The notes under the pieces: generated by a model
Told to the model about the DNA's origin: nothing
Database searches by the model: none
Seen by the model: only the letters and a program-made list of their open reading frames with translations
Shown: positions 1 to 5,250 of the stretch, piece by piece
How positions within the stretch are numbered: position 1 is the stretch's first letter
How the letters are laid out: each line of letters begins with the position of its first letter
Program-made: the position numbers and the translations under genes
From: Gammaproteobacteria bacterium
GTDB lineage: Bacteria > Pseudomonadota > Gammaproteobacteria > Pseudomonadales > Azotimanducaceae
Length of the DNA: 5,683 bases
Assembly: GCA_002726925.1 (NCBI GenBank)
Contig: PBTJ01000115.1
Coordinates: forward strand, 2,634-8,316
Direction: 5' to 3'

Positions 1-39
1 GTCGAATCGGTTTACTTCATCGGCTTCGTCGTCCAATAG
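1..39 (+). CDS. fliL: Flagellar basal body-associated protein FliL, C-terminal end only (partial)
   Basis: The first 39 bases read in frame 1 as VESVYFIGFVVQ followed by TAG at 37-39. FliL proteins characteristically end in a short beta strand of the form V-x-x-V-x-F-x-x-F-V-V-Q, and the gene sits directly upstream of fliM in polar-flagellum clusters, so both the motif and the position agree. FliL is a single-pass inner-membrane protein with a periplasmic domain that associates with the stator units near the motor. Only 12 residues are present, so nothing can be said about the rest of the protein. A 48-base gap with no visible structure separates it from fliM, which suggests one transcript. 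Confidence 0.8.
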   Translation, partial: VESVYFIGFVVQ

Positions 40-87
40 CATAGGACTGCCGTCCGACAAGCGCTGGCAATTTAAGAAAACCGCAAT

Positions 88-1083
88 ATGGCCGAAGAAA
101 ACGACAAGCTGCTAACCGAGGAAGAGCTCGCCGCCATTGAGGAAATGGTGGCGACGGGTGATTTGGGTGGTGAGGGCTATAACGTCGGGGTCGCGACGGG
201 CAGTTACGACCTAACCCGCCAAGACACCAGTGTTGGGGTCAATGTCACCGCGATCGAGCAAATTAACGACCGCCTTCACCGCTTTATGCGCATTGGCCTG
301 TTGGAAGAGCTTCGCTACAACGCAAGACTCCAACCCGGCAGGACGGAAATCATCCGCTACGCAGATTACGTCGCAAGCACATCCCCACCCTTGGCGGTAA
401 ACGTCACTAAGATCGATCCGCTGCGCGGCGAGTGCTTGATTGTGATTCATTCCCAAGTGGTGTTCAGCTGCCTAGACAATTGGTTTGGCGGTTCGCCCCA
501 ATCCCTGACGTCTGTGGCCGCAGGGCGTATTTTTACGCCTACGGAAAACGCTGTGATCAACAAGATACGCGACGTTATTTTTAACTCGTTAGCAGAGGCT
601 TGGGCGCCCTTCATGCAAGTCGAGTGCTCGCTGTCATCGTCTGAAATCAGCGCGGTCTTTGCCAACATTGCGGCAGATGACGAGATGGTCATCATGAACC
701 GTTTCGAAACTCAGGGTGATGGTGAAGACCTCGGCTTTGTTGATGTGATCTATCCCTATGCCAACCTAAAACAGGTGCGCGATGTGCTGAGCACGCGAAT
801 CACCACCAGCGGCAGTGACGCCGAATCAGATGCGCGGTGGAGCGCGGGATTGTTAGGCAGCCTAGAGGAAGTGCCGATCGAGGGCGTGGTAAAGGCCGTA
901 GAGCTCTCCATATCGGTGGATGAACTGTCGAATATGAAAGTGGGCGATTGGTTCCCCATACGTCCACCAGAACATGCCGAGTTATCGGTGAATGGTTTCC
1001 CGGTCTTCAATGTTGAGGTTGGCAGTAGAGGCAATCAGGTTGCGATACAAATTGTTGAAAGCGTAATGTCAGAGGAAGAATAA
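88..1083 (+). CDS. fliM: Flagellar motor switch protein FliM (divergent N-terminal and FliG-contact motifs)
   Basis: FliM is the middle C-ring protein: it binds FliG above, FliN below, and CheY-P through its N-terminal peptide. The product has 331 residues, a normal length. Recognisable blocks are YDLTRQD (40-46) followed by the INDR segment (59-62), PLRG (111-114), DNWFGG (130-135), the FTPTENAVINKI helix (about 149-160), and a C-terminal SpoA-like domain (about 255-325). The start is well fixed: an in-frame TAA lies at 73-75 with no other start codon before ATG 88, although the ribosome site is weak (AAGAAAA). Two regions are unusual. The N-terminal peptide reads LTEEELAAIEEM rather than the usual LSQ-x-EIDALL. 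The motif after DNxFGG reads GGSPQ rather than GGxGR. The 3' end overlaps the fliN start by one base (TAATG), so translation is probably coupled. The identity is firm; the functional meaning of the divergence is inferred. Confidence 0.95.
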   Translation: MAEENDKLLTEEELAAIEEMVATGDLGGEGYNVGVATGSYDLTRQDTSVGVNVTAIEQINDRLHRFMRIGLLEELRYNARLQPGRTEIIRYADYVASTSPPLAVNVTKIDPLRGECLIVIHSQVVFSCLDNWFGGSPQSLTSVAAGRIFTPTENAVINKIRDVIFNSLAEAWAPFMQVECSLSSSEISAVFANIAADDEMVIMNRFETQGDGEDLGFVDVIYPYANLKQVRDVLSTRITTSGSDAESDARWSAGLLGSLEEVPIEGVVKAVELSISVDELSNMKVGDWFPIRPPEHAELSVNGFPVFNVEVGSRGNQVAIQIVESVMSEEE

Positions 1084-1427
1084 TGAGTGAGACAGAAGAG
1101 AACGGACAGGACGCTGGAAAGCAGCCGGAAGCCGCCGCGGAACAAGCAGCCGAGCCGTCGAGCGAAAGCAACATCAATCAAGAAGTCATACGCGCGATTC
1201 CCATCACGCTGTCTGTCGAAGTTGGCAAAACTAGGCTCAAGCTTAGAGATTTGATGCGTTTGTCCCAGGGTAGTGTGCTGGAGTTGGATCGCGGAGTTGG
1301 TGAACCCATGGAAGTAAAAATTAACGACACCGTTATCGCTAAGGGCGAGATCGTCTCGGTAGGCGATAAGCTCGGCATCAGCGTCACTGACATCGTCGCG
1401 CCTCTTGAGCGCGTTAAACCAGCTTAA
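1083..1427 (+). CDS. fliN: Flagellar motor switch protein FliN
   Basis: FliN forms the lower part of the C-ring and provides a docking surface for the export ATPase regulator FliH. The 114-residue product has an acidic, Ala/Gln-rich N-terminal tail (about 1-33), which is variable in the family, followed by a typical SpoA domain (about 36-112). Clear family blocks are LSVEVGKTRLKLRDLMRLSQGSVLELD-like sequence (about 43-69; LSQGSVLELD is the most diagnostic part), GEPMEVKIND, VIAKGEIV and a terminal GISVTDIV...ER. The ATG overlaps the fliM stop (TAATG), and a good ribosome site, AGAGGA at 1071-1076, lies 6 bases upstream inside the codons for the SEEE tail of FliM. It is part of the fliL-fliM-fliN-fliO run. 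No residue looks abnormal. Confidence 0.96.
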   Translation: MSETEENGQDAGKQPEAAAEQAAEPSSESNINQEVIRAIPITLSVEVGKTRLKLRDLMRLSQGSVLELDRGVGEPMEVKINDTVIAKGEIVSVGDKLGISVTDIVAPLERVKPA

Positions 1428-1430
1428 TTG

Positions 1431-1802
1431 ATGGATATGTCACCGCTGTTGTCGGCGGTTCTCAGCTTCGTCTTTGTTCTGGGTTTGTTGCTCGCAACGC
1501 TATGGTTTGTGCGAACACGCGGTATCGGCGTGGGCACCATGCAGGGCAAGAACCTGCGTGTAGTGAATTCCCTGCGTCTGGGACCCAAACATCGCCTTGA
1601 CGTTGTTGAATACGAGGGTAAGCGCTTACTTCTGGGCGTGGCCGCGAATCAAATCACGTTACTTGATAATCAACAACTCGAGAGCGCGAGCGAAACCGCT
1701 CCAGCAGACGATGCTGCTGACCCTGCCGCCGCAACGCAGTCCGCCCCGGGGTCCTTTGCCGGCCAACTGCGCAGACTCATGCAGCCCAACAAAACGCCGT
1801 AA
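1431..1802 (+). CDS. fliO: Flagellar export assembly protein FliO
   Basis: FliO is a small bitopic membrane protein that helps FliP assemble into the export gate. The 123-residue product has one N-terminal membrane span (about residues 5-26, rich in Leu/Val/Phe and ending WFVRTRG), then the FliO cytoplasmic core: LRVVNSLRLGPKHRLDVVEYEGKR... (about 40-65) followed by LLLGVAANQITLL. This basic L-G-P/x-R-L-x-V-V-x-x-x-x-x-x-LLLGV pattern is the family signature. The tail (about 80-112) is low-complexity and Ala-rich. ATG 1431 is preferred; TTG at 1428, immediately after the fliN stop, would add one residue. No strong ribosome site is visible, so it is probably translated by coupling to fliN. Unusually, fliP does not follow: the next gene is on the opposite strand and convergent. 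Confidence 0.93.
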   Translation: MDMSPLLSAVLSFVFVLGLLLATLWFVRTRGIGVGTMQGKNLRVVNSLRLGPKHRLDVVEYEGKRLLLGVAANQITLLDNQQLESASETAPADDAADPAAATQSAPGSFAGQLRRLMQPNKTP

Positions 1803-1859
1803 ACGGTCAAACAAACATTACTGATCCAGGGCTCGTCGAGAGAGGCTTGCGAAACTGCG
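1803..1859. other. Short convergent gap between fliO and the lytic transglycosylase gene; no clear terminator
   Basis: The two genes point at each other across 57 bases. I looked for a GC-rich stem followed by a T tract on either strand. The only candidates are CCGT-AA-ACGG straddling the fliO stop (1797-1806) and CTC-GTC-GAG, both too short. Transcripts from either side may therefore run into the opposite gene, or termination may be Rho-dependent. Confidence 0.5.
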
Positions 1860-3134
1860 CTAGCGTCCCGGCCGAGATGTGCGCGTATCGACGCCCGCTG
1901 TGGTGTTAATGGCTTGCTCGAGCAAATCACTGACCTGCGTCGCTCGGTCCGGGGTCAGCGCCGTCCCCAGCCAAACTGGCAAGTTATTGCGAATTTGAAT
2001 CAATGCGAGTGCGCTGCAGCCTTGGCCTCGTGCATCCAGCCAATGACCAACCTGAGTGCTCCGTTGCGCTGGATCGTGGGTCGTGATCGCTAGGCCACGC
2101 AGATTTTGTACCAAGCAGGGCAGTACCGGCCCTGCCGTGGTAGCAACGGCTTCTTCGGTTGGCGCGGTTAACAGGCGCTCTTGGGCCATCACTTTTTCGA
2201 TGTAGTCCTGAGCATTGGCAGGCAGCGGCACGTTCGGGTCGAAACCGCTCGGCCCTAATCGATAGCTGGCCAGCGCCAGTCTGCGACGGGGCTGGGGCGA
2301 GAATGCCGCCAAGTCATCGAGCAACTCGCGAAGATAACGCGCCCCGGCGTCGATATTGGTGCACGGGTCAAACAGTGTCTGTCGGTCAGTGATACCTAAG
2401 TGAGTTGCGGTGATCGGCCATTTTATTTGCATCAACCCTAGCGCATTGGCGCTAGAAATCGCATCCGGGTCCATGCTGCTTTCGACGATCGCAATGCCCA
2501 TGAGCAGCGCTTCGTCGATTTGATAGCGATCAGCGGCGCTCGCGAAGCAGTCCTGATAGGGCAAGGCTGCCAGCGGATCTTCGAGAGTACTCTCAGCTGC
2601 AACGCTCGACGCGGCCCGCGTAGCTGGTGCAACAGAATCTGCCAGGTTTTGCACATCTGCGTTCACGGCAGCTTCGGCGCTTTCTGCAGAAGAGATCGGT
2701 GCAGGTTCGTCAGCCAGCGCTTGGCTAACGTCGTTTGGCGCTTCTTCCTGAGCTTGCGGGGTCGGTTGTGGGGCGCCTTCTTCCCCAGAGGCCTGGTCTG
2801 CTAGGCCAGGTGCCTGTCTCGGATCAGCGGGTGCAGCTGTCCCGGCAGCTTGGCTTGCCTCGGCAGCATCGTTAGCATTCGGTCCTTGAGCTTGTTCTGG
2901 GTATTTTTCGTCGAGAAATTCTGCGAGACCAGGCGGTATGTCTAGGTCGACCACAATGGGGTCTTCTGCTGCTGGAGAAGCGGAGTCTGTGGACGGGTTA
3001 TCGCTGGGCAGCGGGTCTGTAGTGGCGGCAAGACCTACTGGTGGGGTGAGCAGCAATATAGCCAAGGACCAGCGCATCAAACACTCGGTGGCACGCTGCA
3101 CCGCCGCGCTAAAACGCCGCTCCAATGTGCTCAT
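1860..3134 (-). CDS. Exported lytic transglycosylase, SLT/GH23 domain, inserted antisense between fliO and fliP
   Basis: The product is predicted to cleave peptidoglycan between MurNAc and GlcNAc in the periplasm. From ATG 3134 it has 424 residues. In order it shows a basic N-terminus with a hydrophobic signal segment (about 21-36, LAILLLTPPVGLA), a long Ala/Pro/Glu/Gln-rich and probably disordered region (about 40-190), an SLT domain (about 195-310) and an unassigned C-terminal region (about 335-415). SLT landmarks are IVESSMDP with the likely catalytic Glu218, S-ANALGLMQIKWPITATHLG, LFDPCTNIDAGARYL and LASYRLGPSGF. The last block differs from the common AYNAGP. Four Cys remain after the signal (about 196, 258, 340, 373), compatible with disulfides. 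Start choice is uncertain. TTG 3155 has the best ribosome-site match (GGTGATC), ATG 3134 has coding-like codons after it, and ATG 3077 would give the most compact signal peptide. A flagellar role is inferred from location only. Confidence 0.85.
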   Translation of the reverse strand: MSTLERRFSAAVQRATECLMRWSLAILLLTPPVGLAATTDPLPSDNPSTDSASPAAEDPIVVDLDIPPGLAEFLDEKYPEQAQGPNANDAAEASQAAGTAAPADPRQAPGLADQASGEEGAPQPTPQAQEEAPNDVSQALADEPAPISSAESAEAAVNADVQNLADSVAPATRAASSVAAESTLEDPLAALPYQDCFASAADRYQIDEALLMGIAIVESSMDPDAISSANALGLMQIKWPITATHLGITDRQTLFDPCTNIDAGARYLRELLDDLAAFSPQPRRRLALASYRLGPSGFDPNVPLPANAQDYIEKVMAQERLLTAPTEEAVATTAGPVLPCLVQNLRGLAITTHDPAQRSTQVGHWLDARGQGCSALALIQIRNNLPVWLGTALTPDRATQVSDLLEQAINTTAGVDTRTSRPGR

Positions 3135-3151
3135 ACCCCCAATGTCTTCAT
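3131..3151 (-). other. Six-codon leader ORF overlapping the transglycosylase ATG
   Basis: On the minus strand an ATG at 3151 opens a frame encoding MKTLGV. It ends in a TGA (3133-3131) that overlaps the ATG at 3134 as ATGA. The ribosome-site-like GGTGATC (3163-3157) lies 5 bases before this ATG and 1 base before the TTG at 3155. A leader peptide coupled to the main frame is possible, but so short an ORF can arise by chance, and the same signal may simply serve the TTG start. Confidence 0.25.
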
Positions 3152-3156
3152 ACAAT

Positions 3157-3163
3157 GATCACC
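3157..3163 (-). promoter_or_regulatory. Ribosome binding site ahead of the transglycosylase gene
   Basis: The minus strand reads AAGGGTGATC here, with seven bases (GGTGATC) perfectly complementary to the 16S rRNA 3' end. It is the only strong site near the gene start. It favours initiation at TTG 3155 or at the leader ATG 3151 over direct initiation at ATG 3134, which has only an over-close G run before it. Confidence 0.45.
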
Positions 3164-3171
3164 CTTGTTAT

Positions 3172-3190
3172 TGTCTATTTTTGGTAGACA
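3172..3190. repeat. Perfect inverted repeat TGTCTA-N7-TAGACA, candidate operator or mRNA hairpin of the transglycosylase gene
   Basis: TGTCTA at 3172-3177 is the exact reverse complement of TAGACA at 3185-3190, with a 7-base T-rich spacer. It lies just upstream of the transglycosylase start and overlaps the candidate -10 region on the minus strand. A dimeric regulator could bind it, or the transcript could fold into a 6-bp hairpin ahead of the ribosome site. It does not fit the LexA spacing (CTGT-N8-ACAG). No known regulator is assigned. Confidence 0.4.
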
Positions 3191-3207
3191 GTGCGCATGG
3201 TAGTCAA
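3177..3207 (-). promoter_or_regulatory. Weak candidate sigma-70 promoter for the transglycosylase gene
   Basis: On the minus strand TTGACT (3207-3202) matches five of six bases of the -35 consensus. The best -10 in reach is AAAAAT (3182-3177), matching four of six, at a long 19-base spacing. The inverted repeat at 3172-3190 covers the -10. The call rests on the -35 match and location only. Confidence 0.25.
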
Positions 3208-3219
3208 TCCGTGCCCAAA

Positions 3220-3238
3220 AGCGACTGCAAATGTCGCT
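3220..3238. repeat. Second perfect inverted repeat with 6-7-6 geometry, AGCGAC-N7-GTCGCT
   Basis: AGCGAC (3220-3225) and GTCGCT (3233-3238) are exact reverse complements separated by 7 bases. This is the same layout as the repeat at 3172-3190 but a different sequence; the two centres are 48 bases apart. It could be a regulator site for either divergent gene. Its right arm overlaps AAATGTCGC (3229-3237), which recurs at 3296-3304. Confidence 0.35.
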
Positions 3239-3260
3239 GTCGAGAAACCGACGAAAATAA

Positions 3261-3304
3261 AGCGGCAATTGGTCAAATTTGCGCCAGTAGCGGCAAAATG
3301 TCGC
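3261..3304. promoter_or_regulatory. Repeated AGCGGCAA boxes, candidate enhancer-binding-protein site for the fliP promoter
   Basis: AGCGGCAA occurs at 3261-3268 and again at 3289-3296, 28 bases apart. The second copy also pairs with TTTGC at 3278-3282 to form an imperfect dyad centred near 3287, about 83 bases upstream of the expected start of the sigma-54 transcript. Sigma-54 promoters need an AAA+ activator bound at about this distance, and FleQ/FlrA or FleR/FlrC type activators do this for flagellar genes. The assignment to a particular activator is not supported by the sequence alone. Confidence 0.35.
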
Positions 3305-3344
3305 CATATGCTTCTAAACTATTGAATTTAAACAATAATAAAGG

Positions 3345-3360
3345 TGGCATGCTCTTTGCT
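3345..3360 (+). promoter_or_regulatory. Sigma-54 (RpoN) -24/-12 promoter driving fliPQR-flhB
   Basis: TGGCAT (3345-3350), five bases, then TTGCT (3356-3360) matches the sigma-54 consensus TGGCAC-N5-TTGCW at all but one position and keeps the invariant GG-N10-GC spacing. Transcription would begin near 3371, giving a leader of about 56 bases before the fliP ATG at 3427. Sigma-54 control of early and middle flagellar genes is established in Vibrio and Pseudomonas. The DNA just upstream (3311-3342) is AT-rich, as is common at such promoters. This is the strongest regulatory signal in the window. Confidence 0.8.
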
Positions 3361-3426
3361 TTCCTGCTGACATGAATCGATAAATCACGTGGCCGATGGG
3401 CCTCGTTTGACTTGATGAAAGGTCGC

Positions 3427-4197
3427 ATGAAAGAAATTCGCACAAGCTTAACCGCTCGAACGCTGATGGCGCTGGTTATTACCGGACTTGGCTGTCTGCT
3501 GCCGCAGGTAGGTTTTGCCGAGGGCATTCCGGCGCTGAAGGTGCTGGAGGGCAACGACGGCGGCACCGAGTACAGTCTATCGCTACAGCTCATCATCGTG
3601 ATGACGCTGCTCAGCCTGCTGCCGTCCATTTTGATTCTCATGACCTCCTTTACCCGCATTATTATTGTGCTGTCACTGCTCCGACAGGCCATGGGTACTG
3701 CACAAACGCCGCCAAATCAGGTACTGATCGGCATCGCGCTATTTCTCACCCTGTTCATCATGAATCCCATTTTGCAGACCATCTACGATGATGCGCTGGA
3801 GCCGGTTCAAAACGAAGAAATCACCTTTAACGAGGGTCTAGACCGAGCGCGCGTGCCCCTGCAACAGTTCATGCTGGGCCAAACCCGCGAAAAAGACATG
3901 GTGTTGTTCATGGAAATGTCCGACACCGACCCGGTGGAAGATGTGGCTGACCTGCCCTTTAGCGTGCTGGTGCCCGCCTTCATCACATCGGAGCTGAAAA
4001 CCGCTTTCACCATCGGGTTTTTGATCTACATACCGTTCATCATCATCGACTTGGTGGTAGCCAGCGTACTGATGTCCATGGGTATGATGATGCTGTCGCC
4101 AATGATGATCTCCATGCCGTTCAAGCTTCTCTTGTTCGTGCTGGTTGATGGCTGGGGGCTGGTCACCGGCTCCCTTGTCGCCACGTACATGACTTAG
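3427..4197 (+). CDS. fliP: Flagellar type III export gate protein FliP
   Basis: FliP forms the pentameric core of the export gate with FliQ and FliR. From ATG 3427 the product has 256 residues, normal for the family. It has a cleavable signal peptide (about 1-31, ending VGFA before EGIPAL), which is typical of FliP. Next come a membrane span (about 52-72) running into MTSFTRIIIVLSLLRQAMG (about 72-90), the signature PPNQVLIGIALFLTLF (95-110), a periplasmic segment, and the highly conserved C-terminal block SELKTAFTIGF...IPFIIIDLVVAS...MGMMMLSP...FKLLLFVLVDGW (about 188-243). ATG 3427 is preferred because AAGG lies 4 bases upstream; ATG 3415 and TTG 3412 are in frame but lack a ribosome site. 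It leads the second flagellar block behind the sigma-54 promoter and is separated from fliO by the antisense gene. Confidence 0.96.
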   Translation: MKEIRTSLTARTLMALVITGLGCLLPQVGFAEGIPALKVLEGNDGGTEYSLSLQLIIVMTLLSLLPSILILMTSFTRIIIVLSLLRQAMGTAQTPPNQVLIGIALFLTLFIMNPILQTIYDDALEPVQNEEITFNEGLDRARVPLQQFMLGQTREKDMVLFMEMSDTDPVEDVADLPFSVLVPAFITSELKTAFTIGFLIYIPFIIIDLVVASVLMSMGMMMLSPMMISMPFKLLLFVLVDGWGLVTGSLVATYMT

Positions 4198-4205
4198 GGG
4201 TCGGC

Positions 4206-4475
4206 ATGGATACTTCGCTAGTCATGGATATCGCCTTGGATTCTCTCAAGGTCACTATTTTGGTTGCGGCGCCTATCTTGGCTGCAGCCCTCATCTCAGG
4301 CCTGCTGGTCGGTATTATTCAGGCGGCGACCTCAATTCAGGAAATGACCCTGAGCTTTATTCCAAAGCTGGCGGTTATGGTGCTTTCGTTGGCGGTGTTC
4401 GGTGAATGGCAGATCGCTGTGTTGGCCGAATATTTCAACGACATCTTTGAACGCGTCAGAATGATCACGTTGTAG
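4206..4475 (+). CDS. fliQ: Flagellar type III export gate protein FliQ
   Basis: FliQ packs around the outside of the FliP-FliR gate and helps hold it closed. The 89-residue length is standard. It consists of two membrane hairpin helices, about 15-38 and 51-75. Between them lies the family signature LLVGIIQAATSIQEMTLSFIPK (about 33-54; key residues are the QAA-T-I-Q-E-TLSFIPK pattern). The ATG is preceded by AGGGG at 4197-4201 (using the last base of the fliP stop), about 5 bases away. It lies 8 bases after fliP and 4 bases before fliR, so it is clearly in the same transcript. Nothing unusual was seen. Confidence 0.96.
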   Translation: MDTSLVMDIALDSLKVTILVAAPILAAALISGLLVGIIQAATSIQEMTLSFIPKLAVMVLSLAVFGEWQIAVLAEYFNDIFERVRMITL

Positions 4476-4479
4476 CGCC

Positions 4480-5250
4480 ATGACTTTTTTTGTTGCCGAA
4501 CTCGTCGAGATGTTCCAGACCTTTATTTGGCCATTTGTGCGCATTACCGCACTAATGATCACCGCGCCGATTTTCTCTCAGCGCGCCCTGAACCTGCGCG
4601 TGCGCATTGTCATTGGCTTTGTTCTGACCTGGATGGTCTATCCTTTTGTGGACATTCCGCAAATCGATCCGTTCAGCGTCTGGGCCATATATGGTTTGTT
4701 CAACGAGATTACCGTTGGCGCCATCATGGGTTTTACCCTGCAAATTGTTAGCGCAGCCATCGTTGTTAGCGGCCACGCGGTGTCCTCTAGTATGGGCCTA
4801 GGCATGGCCAACATGATGGATCCCAATTTGGGCAACGTGCCGACGTTGTCACAATTTCTGCTGATCATCGGCCTACTGGTTTTTTTGAGCCTTGGCGGAC
4901 ACCTAGTGTCGATCAGCATTTTGGTACAGAGTTTTATCGCTATTCCCGTGGGCAGCGGATTGCTCAGCACCGAGGCGATATCGGGCTTTATCGCCTTTTC
5001 CTCTCAAGTGTTTATCGGCGCCATCATCATGGTGCTGCCTATCATGCTAGGCCTGCTCATGATCAATGGCTGTTTGGGGGTTATTTCCCGAGCATCCCCC
5101 AGCCTCAACGTGTTTGCCGTGGGCTTTCCAGCGCTGATCCCCATTGGTTTCGGCATGGTGTTGCTCAGCATGGTGACCATCATCAGCAAGATGGAAGGAC
5201 TGTGGTTTCAGGCCTTTCAAACCCTCAATGAAAATATGTTGGGCTTGTAA
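4480..5250 (+). CDS. fliR: Flagellar type III export gate protein FliR
   Basis: FliR occurs as one copy per gate and completes the FliP5-FliQ4-FliR1 channel; it also contacts FlhB. The 256-residue product is normal in length and almost wholly hydrophobic, with several membrane spans across about 10-245. Recognisable family blocks are FVRITALMITAPIFSQRALNLRVRI-like sequence near the N-terminus (about 20-44), NEITVGAIMGF (about 75-85), the loop GLGMANMMDPNLGNVPTLSQ (about 106-125), and GCLGVISRASPSLNVFAVGFP (about 197-217). Ser-Pro-x-x-N-V/I-F in that last block is highly conserved. No strong ribosome site is visible; it starts 4 bases after the fliQ stop and its own TAA overlaps the flhB ATG (TAATG), so translation is probably coupled at both ends. 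Confidence 0.95.
   Translation: MTFFVAELVEMFQTFIWPFVRITALMITAPIFSQRALNLRVRIVIGFVLTWMVYPFVDIPQIDPFSVWAIYGLFNEITVGAIMGFTLQIVSAAIVVSGHAVSSSMGLGMANMMDPNLGNVPTLSQFLLIIGLLVFLSLGGHLVSISILVQSFIAIPVGSGLLSTEAISGFIAFSSQVFIGAIIMVLPIMLGLLMINGCLGVISRASPSLNVFAVGFPALIPIGFGMVLLSMVTIISKMEGLWFQAFQTLNENMLGL

Noticed and set aside
1860..3134. Recent horizontal insertion of the transglycosylase gene by a mobile element
   Set aside because: No flanking repeats, transposase remnant, target duplication or obvious change in base composition or codon use was seen at its borders.
3172..3191. A LexA/SOS box, suggested by CTGT and ACA half-sites on the minus strand
   Set aside because: The half-sites are separated by 11 bases instead of 8 and the second ends ACAA rather than ACAG, so spacing and sequence do not fit.
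3202..3216. A sigma-54-like element on the minus strand (GGGCAC...TTGAC) facing the transglycosylase gene
   Set aside because: The -24 half is good but the invariant GC of the -12 element is missing at the required distance, so it is not a convincing RpoN site.
2938..3375. A 145-codon + strand open frame spanning the transglycosylase start and the regulatory region
   Set aside because: It overlaps the clearly coding minus-strand gene, shows no recognisable domain, and its 3' end runs through the sigma-54 promoter; it is most likely a shadow frame.
3391..3402. A small hairpin GGCC-GATG-GGCC in the fliP leader, considered as a terminator or attenuator
   Set aside because: The stem is only 4 bp and no T tract follows; it is too weak to call.
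3273..3692. A 139-codon minus-strand open frame across the fliP promoter and 5' part of fliP
   Set aside because: It lies antisense to the unmistakable FliP coding sequence and to the sigma-54 promoter, and its translation shows no family motif.
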